From Pseudomonadota bacterium (GTDB taxonomy: Bacteria > Bdellovibrionota > Bacteriovoracia > Bacteriovoracales > Bacteriovoracaceae), in contig JAEYUK010000220.1 of assembly GCA_023432655.1 (NCBI GenBank), positions 1 to 9,229 on the forward strand: a stretch of 9,229 nucleotides of DNA, in the 5' to 3' direction. The position numbers and the translations under genes are program-made. Shown piece by piece: positions 5,091 to 9,229 of the stretch; within the stretch, counting starts at the first letter, position 1, and each line of letters begins with the position of its first letter. The notes beneath the pieces were generated by a model. It was not told the origin of the DNA and did no database searches. It was given only the letters and a program-made list of their open reading frames with translations.

Positions 5091-6011
5091 TTACTGAGCA
5101 ATGACACTGACAGTGATGATGTCGGAGTAATCTCCGGTTGGTTTGCCACTGACATCTCCCGCTTTGACTTTCATGTTGAAACGGTCCCCAGCGGGAATAC
5201 TACCACCGGGAATGACCATGACACTAACAGGGTTACCACTGGTGCCATTTAAATTGACCGGTGTCCCGGCAAAGCGGAACTCATAAGGAAGATTGGCATT
5301 CTTGGCATAATTTCTAAATTGACCGTTGTTTTGTGAACCCACCCGCACTCTGTAACCAGTATTAGACTTAACAATGAGATCGGCCCCTAACTCTTTACCT
5401 GTTGTGAGTTGTCCGAAATTAAGTGTGGCAGAGGTGCTGGAGCTATTATAGGGCGCGTTTTCCGGGACAATTGAGATGTTAATGGACGTTTGCGTTTGGA
5501 CGTTGATAACAAGTTCTTTAGTCATTCCTACGCGGTAACTGGAATTATTAAGAAAACCAACGACGGTGACATTCACTACATCCTGATAGAGTCCTGCTCC
5601 GCCAGTAATATTTTGGGCCGGAATCTTAAATAGACCAGAGAGTCGCTTGTTTTCGTTGATATTAATGTAAGTAGAAAGAAATTCATTTTCTCCACTTTGA
5701 TCTCCCAGGGCCTTTAATGTTCCTGTGGGATTAGTATTCTCTAAAGTGTAATCAATAGTGTTTTGATTCTTATAAACTTTTCTGTTGTAGGAGGCGGCCT
5801 TACCTTCTGAAAAGAAAAAAGCTGCCCGGTCGCAGAGTGTAGAGGGGCTGGAGTTATTAGGCCTTTGAACATCTATATAAAAAGGGATGCTGATCGCATC
5901 ACCATTAAAATTCACATTAATTTGGTTTTGGTTAAATTGAAAATGACATTCCTGAGAGTAGGCAGTGGAAAAGTAAAATGAAAAGAGCAGGAGTATAACT
6001 ATTCTTCCCAT
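5091..6011 (-). CDS. two-domain chaperone-usher adhesin/subunit, spore coat U-like
   Basis: A 306-residue exported protein, last gene of the chaperone-usher operon. The signal peptide is residues 1-19/20 (hydrophobic IVILLLFSFYF, then STAYSQ). The mature protein shows two tandem beta-rich domains. Domain 1 (about 20-172) has C22 and C60, a likely disulfide, and ends with GLYQDVVNVTV (140-150). Domain 2 (about 175-306) has NFGQL (198-202) and ends with GDYSDIITVSV (293-303). The closing G-x-Y-x-D-x-x-x-V-x-V pattern is typical of spore coat U (SCPU) pilin domains of archaic chaperone-usher systems, whose tip adhesins (CsuE type) also have two domains. Thus it is probably the tip adhesin or the sole secreted subunit. 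GGAGGT sits 6 bases before the ATG at 6011, and the start overlaps the usher stop by 13 bases. Its stop is one base from the converging hydrolase stop. Ligand unknown; the sequence is rich in N, S, T and G as surface adhesins often are. Confidence 0.75.
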   Translation of the reverse strand: MGRIVILLLFSFYFSTAYSQECHFQFNQNQINVNFNGDAISIPFYIDVQRPNNSSPSTLCDRAAFFFSEGKAASYNRKVYKNQNTIDYTLENTNPTGTLKALGDQSGENEFLSTYININENKRLSGLFKIPAQNITGGAGLYQDVVNVTVVGFLNNSSYRVGMTKELVINVQTQTSINISIVPENAPYNSSSTSATLNFGQLTTGKELGADLIVKSNTGYRVRVGSQNNGQFRNYAKNANLPYEFRFAGTPVNLNGTSGNPVSVMVIPGGSIPAGDRFNMKVKAGDVSGKPTGDYSDIITVSVIAQ

Positions 6012-8422
6012 GGTGTGACCTCCAGGGTACCAATGTCCAGTAAACCTTTCGTTTTATCCGGTATCGAGAATGGAACCTCTCTTCCATCATTTAATTTAAT
6101 AATGTACTCACCAGGAATGAGGTTCTCAATAAGAAATTGTCCCTTCCTATTCGTGAAGAATAATGTTCGCATTTCTTCTCCTAAAATTTCTCCAGTTTTA
6201 AGATCTTCTACAATTCCCAAAGAAGCCAGCTCTCCTCGAACAGTCACACTTCCAGGCGCTCCGATGGAGAGAAAATGGGCACTCTTATAAGTTGGGAAGA
6301 GTACAAAATTTTCCTGTCCTAGTGAGTATCCGATATCAAGGGATCCTGGATCAAGTTGGATTTCTCTAAACTGGTAAGGGAGTAGGTTGACGAAAACAGT
6401 CCTTCCCAGGAAGTCACTTATCCCTTCACTATATGGTGATGTGGATCTAACGCTAAAGCTCTGTTCTTCCAGGTAGTCATTAGAAGCAAGTAGAGCAAAA
6501 CTGTTCGTTACGGGCCTTGTGATCGCCCAGGAGCCTTCATCCATATTATGGGCGAAGACCAGGCTTGAATGAATCCTTGCTGAGTATCTTCCCTTGGTTT
6601 CCCCATTTCCATACTTGAATCCGGTAGCGTGAACTCCATAATCAGCTAGTTTACTATTATAAATAAGATCGGCATCTCCGGTAAAATAGTCTTCAGCGTT
6701 TTCTACGCTTGCTTGACCCCTAAAAGCATTAATGCGGTTACCATTATCTTTGTTGTAAGTAAGTCTCTGAGATCTATTTTCAATATCTGCGTAAGCTGTG
6801 ACGTACTGATATTTATCTGGAAATGAGATAGTCATAAGTAAGTAGGCAATTGTACTGTCTGATCCAAACTCACTCCTATTTCGGGCACCGTAAAAGCTTG
6901 CAGTGACATTATTAAAAAAACGGCCACTCAGAGAAAGATCCATGCCATAGCTGTTTGTCTTAGCGTACTCATTTTTCTCTCCATAATTCCCCCCGATACC
7001 CATGGTGTATTTACTGGACAAGGGAAGGCTGTAGTGGAGTGAATAGAGATTTTTTATCTGTTGAGGGGTACTATCCCAAGTCTGGACGAAGTCAGCATTC
7101 CGAAGCTCATAGCGGAGATTAAGATGGTGGGCGCCTCGAGAACTTCCTGACATGGTAACCAGGTTATAGCCGATTCCTAGTACGTTACCTTCATAGTTTT
7201 CATCTTTTCCCAAGGCTCCGCTTAAACTAAAGTTTCCAATTCCTGTTGAGAGAATAGTTTCAAGACCTAGAAGATTAAAATTGCCGTAGTTTTGAGCATA
7301 GGCCGCACTTGTAAAAGTACTAGTAAGACCATACTGGAAGAAGCCGGAAGTTAAAATGTCTTTTTCACTATATTCTCTTTTGAAATTAACATCCTGAAAG
7401 GGTTTTCCCGCCGATAAATCAAATTTGGCTTCGCCCTCATTGAGTAGATTGATAGATGTGGTTTGTTGGAAATTTAAAACTTCCTTTCTACCGAGATCAT
7501 CTTCAATTTCTACTACGATGGTATTGATCCCGCTGACGAGTGGTAGATCCCGAATAGTGTAGCGGCCCGGGGCCAGGTATTCGGCTTTTGTTAGCGAGCC
7601 ATTTACAAAATAGCTTACGCGTGACCTCGTTTTAACAATAAACTCCTGATTAAAACGAGGGTAGGGAGTGCGGTAAGGATTTAGAGAGAAATTTCTTGCA
7701 ATACTTGCTCCACCTATTGGTCTCATGGTTTGAAACCCGATAGTCTGATAGTTCACATCACCGACTTGAGTTCTAATCATTGCTTCATTAAAGTCTTTAA
7801 CTATGCGGGTATCCCCTCGGAACCATCGTTCTTCAACATTTGACTGGTAAACTGTCTGATTCTCCAGAACAAAACCATGAACATTTAGAAATGAATCAAA
7901 ATTACCTAAAAAATAATTGGTTCCGATGGATTGATCGGCCCAGAACTGTTCACCCCTAAAAGTAATGGCCCCTCCCAGAGGAGCAGGATTAATCGCCAGA
8001 TGTTTTTTCTCTGAAATTTCTCTTAGCTCTCTTTCACGGGTGGCCAGTTCATTAAGCGATACATTAAATGAAACTGTTAAATCTTCCGGAACGTAATTTG
8101 TAGGGATTTTTATCTCAGTGGGGGTTACCCATTGCGAGTTAATGTCGGAGATCCTCAAGTAAACTTTTGGGTCAACCTTATCCTGAATGGCATTTAATAA
8201 ACTATTTTTCTCCAAAGAGAGGAGTTGTTCATCTTGCAGTCGAACGCGTACTTGTCCCCAGGTTGATCCGGAAGAGATGAGGGGTAAATCAGTTTCTTGG
8301 GTAGAAGATTTTTTTCCAAAGATTTGCTGATGTAAGTCTTCTTCTGAAATAGTCTGCCCGGGAGATCTCTCCAAAGTGAGAAAGGCGCCTAATAAAAGAA
8401 GAATATAATATTTACTATTCAA
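5999..8422 (-). CDS. outer-membrane usher of a chaperone-usher system
   Basis: An 807-residue usher (FimD/CsuD/PapC superfamily): a 24-strand outer-membrane barrel that takes chaperone-bound subunits and exports them. A signal peptide (about 1-23, LLLLGAFL core) and an N-terminal domain (about 50-130, GQVRVRLQDEQLLSLEKN...) come first. The barrel includes GDVNYQTIGF (221-230), GGASIARNFSLNPY (237-250) and a plug domain at about 262-318 with VNG (273-275), LAPGRYTIRDLPL (283-295) and EIEDDLGRKE (305-314). It closes near LLPYQFREI (680-688), followed by a carboxypeptidase-regulatory-like C-terminal domain (about 722-800, PGEYIIKL). There is no cysteine anywhere, unlike classical FimD ushers. 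The start is TTG at 8422: an in-frame TGA lies 12 bases upstream, AAGGTGA lies 9 bases before the TTG, and no ATG exists before the signal peptide. It overlaps the chaperone stop by 8 bases. Which substrates it handles beyond the downstream adhesin is not visible. Confidence 0.88.
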   Translation of the reverse strand: MNSKYYILLLLGAFLTLERSPGQTISEEDLHQQIFGKKSSTQETDLPLISSGSTWGQVRVRLQDEQLLSLEKNSLLNAIQDKVDPKVYLRISDINSQWVTPTEIKIPTNYVPEDLTVSFNVSLNELATRERELREISEKKHLAINPAPLGGAITFRGEQFWADQSIGTNYFLGNFDSFLNVHGFVLENQTVYQSNVEERWFRGDTRIVKDFNEAMIRTQVGDVNYQTIGFQTMRPIGGASIARNFSLNPYRTPYPRFNQEFIVKTRSRVSYFVNGSLTKAEYLAPGRYTIRDLPLVSGINTIVVEIEDDLGRKEVLNFQQTTSINLLNEGEAKFDLSAGKPFQDVNFKREYSEKDILTSGFFQYGLTSTFTSAAYAQNYGNFNLLGLETILSTGIGNFSLSGALGKDENYEGNVLGIGYNLVTMSGSSRGAHHLNLRYELRNADFVQTWDSTPQQIKNLYSLHYSLPLSSKYTMGIGGNYGEKNEYAKTNSYGMDLSLSGRFFNNVTASFYGARNRSEFGSDSTIAYLLMTISFPDKYQYVTAYADIENRSQRLTYNKDNGNRINAFRGQASVENAEDYFTGDADLIYNSKLADYGVHATGFKYGNGETKGRYSARIHSSLVFAHNMDEGSWAITRPVTNSFALLASNDYLEEQSFSVRSTSPYSEGISDFLGRTVFVNLLPYQFREIQLDPGSLDIGYSLGQENFVLFPTYKSAHFLSIGAPGSVTVRGELASLGIVEDLKTGEILGEEMRTLFFTNRKGQFLIENLIPGEYIIKLNDGREVPFSIPDKTKGLLDIGTLEVTPWEE

Positions 8423-9104
8423 ACTTGTAGTTCACCTTAACGGGTGTTTTAAGGTTTTTGATTTCTTTTTTGAATGAGAGATTAAAATTTCTCTTACTTA
8501 GCGCCAGTGTATTTTCACCGTTTAGTTTCTTTAAATCATCGTCAGAAAATTTAATTGTGGTCTTGTTGTCAGCAAGAGAAAGAGATTTAAAAAACAATAG
8601 TTGATGCTTATTACCTTTGTTTTCACAGCGGAGTTGAAGTTCAGAGTAGCTGCAGGAAACATCTGACTTACTCCCCTTAGGTGTGACATAGAGAGAAGCT
8701 ACGTATTTCAAGAGCATTTTTACACCTGATTTTTCTTCTCCTTTCTTTAAATTAAGGGGAAGTTGTTCCGCCACAAAACGAAAGGCTTTTTCGACCTTCA
8801 CCTCTTTTTCATTTCCCATCCAGGTTACTTTTACAGAACGTTTTTGTTCCGCTGGAATGATCAGCTGGTCAGGAAAAGCTGAGAGCTCGTTTGTTTCAAG
8901 AAGAACGTCTTCGCCATTCTCTTTAACCTGTCTTTGAAAAAGAGAAATCTGTACCGGAAGAGGCGAGTTGCTTTCGTTTTCAATGACAAAGTTATATGAC
9001 TTTTTATTTTCACCTAATTCGATGGTTGCAGACATGGGATTAAGCTGAAAAGCAAGTATGTCACTAGAGAAGAGCAGAGCTAAAAAAAGAGGAAAGAATT
9101 TCAT
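8415..9104 (-). CDS. periplasmic pilus chaperone (PapD/CsuC-like)
   Basis: A 229-residue periplasmic chaperone of the PapD superfamily, which caps subunits by donating its G1 strand and delivers them to the usher. The signal peptide (1-18, MKFFPLFLALLFSSDILA) precedes an immunoglobulin-like domain: FQLNPMSATIEL (19-30), FPDQLIIPAEQKRSVKVTW (77-95) and FRFVAEQLPL (108-117), the last two being hallmark segments of archaic and FimC-type chaperones. K133 in MLLKYVASLYV (130-140) is a candidate for the conserved basic subunit-anchor residue. Domain 2 has C151 and C160, a probable disulfide hairpin. I place the start at the ATG at 9104: AAGGA lies 7 bases upstream and the protein then begins directly with its signal peptide. 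A TTG at 9125 would add seven residues but sits at the predicted transcription start and has no leader. It is the first gene of the operon and overlaps the usher. Confidence 0.85.
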   Translation of the reverse strand: MKFFPLFLALLFSSDILAFQLNPMSATIELGENKKSYNFVIENESNSPLPVQISLFQRQVKENGEDVLLETNELSAFPDQLIIPAEQKRSVKVTWMGNEKEVKVEKAFRFVAEQLPLNLKKGEEKSGVKMLLKYVASLYVTPKGSKSDVSCSYSELQLRCENKGNKHQLLFFKSLSLADNKTTIKFSDDDLKKLNGENTLALSKRNFNLSFKKEIKNLKTPVKVNYKFE

Positions 9105-9130
9105 GAGACCATCCTTGATATACAAGGACT

Positions 9131-9158
9131 ATTATAAATCTTTTTACTACAGTCTTAA
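9131..9158 (-). promoter_or_regulatory. sigma-70-type promoter of the chaperone-usher operon
   Basis: On the minus strand a perfect TATAAT (9136-9131) has TTAAGA (9158-9153, four of six bases of TTGACA) 16 bases upstream. Transcription would start near 9124, giving a leader of about 20 bases before the ATG at 9104. The ribosome site AAGGA is at 9116-9112. The promoter lies in the 60-base gap after the stop of the leftward gene at the window edge, so the operon need not depend on it. Confidence 0.55.
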
Positions 9159-9165
9159 GATAAAT

Positions 9166-9229
9166 TTAGGGTGCTTCGATAATAATCAGTTCTTCATGGG
9201 CCGAAGCAGGTTCGCGTTTAAGCCGGATC
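9166..9229 (-). CDS. 3' end of a leftward gene entering from the right edge (partial)
   Basis: Twenty in-frame codons are open from the window edge to a TAA at 9168-9166 on the minus strand. The visible C-terminus is protein-like, ending KREPASAHEELIIIEAP, with ordinary codons for this region. Too little is present to name it. It runs in the same direction as the chaperone-usher operon, 61 bases upstream of the chaperone ATG. Confidence 0.45.
   Translation of the reverse strand, partial: IRLKREPASAHEELIIIEAP

Noticed and set aside
6015..6290. 91-codon plus-strand frame starting at a good-looking ATG
   Set aside because: It lies wholly antisense to the C-terminal domain of the usher, which is conserved in the minus frame.
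9196..9229. Plus-strand frame open to the right edge from an ATG at 9196
   Set aside because: No ribosome site precedes it, only eleven codons are visible, and the minus frame at the same place has a better-placed stop before a promoter.

Overview
The window (about 43% GC by eye, dense genes, short intergenic gaps, Gram-negative envelope proteins) looks like chromosomal DNA of a Gram-negative bacterium. The codon choice, the Rsm22-type methyltransferase and the simple chaperone-usher locus would fit a Bdellovibrio/Bacteriovorax-like lineage. That placement is an impression from sequence style; no marker gene here proves it.

The left half (1-5089) reads rightwards. It starts with the 3' end of an unrecognised gene (stop at 178). 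A leader of about 130 bases follows, with two short reading frames that have good ribosome sites and a 12-bp hairpin that buries the ribosome site of the next gene. That gene (312-632) encodes a small exported protein with four cysteines. Six bases later comes an Rsm22/METTL17-family ribosome-assembly methyltransferase (639-1643). A 75-base gap then carries a good match to a heat-shock (sigma-32) promoter. It drives a ClpB-like double AAA+ chaperone (1719-4115) that overlaps by ATGA with an exported metallo-beta-lactamase-fold hydrolase of the NAPE-PLD/UlaG type (4112-5089).

The right half (5091-9104) is a leftward chaperone-usher secretion operon: periplasmic chaperone, outer-membrane usher, then a two-domain adhesin-like protein with spore-coat-U-type folds. 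The first two junctions overlap, so the three products are probably translated together. A TATAAT promoter lies just upstream of the chaperone. No separate major pilin gene is present between the promoter and the end of the operon. The 3' end of another leftward gene enters at the right edge (9166-9229). The two halves converge with a single base between their stop codons at 5089/5091 and no obvious terminator.

Nothing in the window is clearly mobile: no transposase, integrase, tRNA, rRNA or CRISPR repeats were seen. The most unusual content is regulatory (leader hairpin with coupled micro-ORFs; inverted repeat joining the heat-shock -10 box and the Clp ribosome site), together with a ClpB-like protein that lacks a stretch of its second ATPase domain and a chaperone-usher operon with only one subunit gene.
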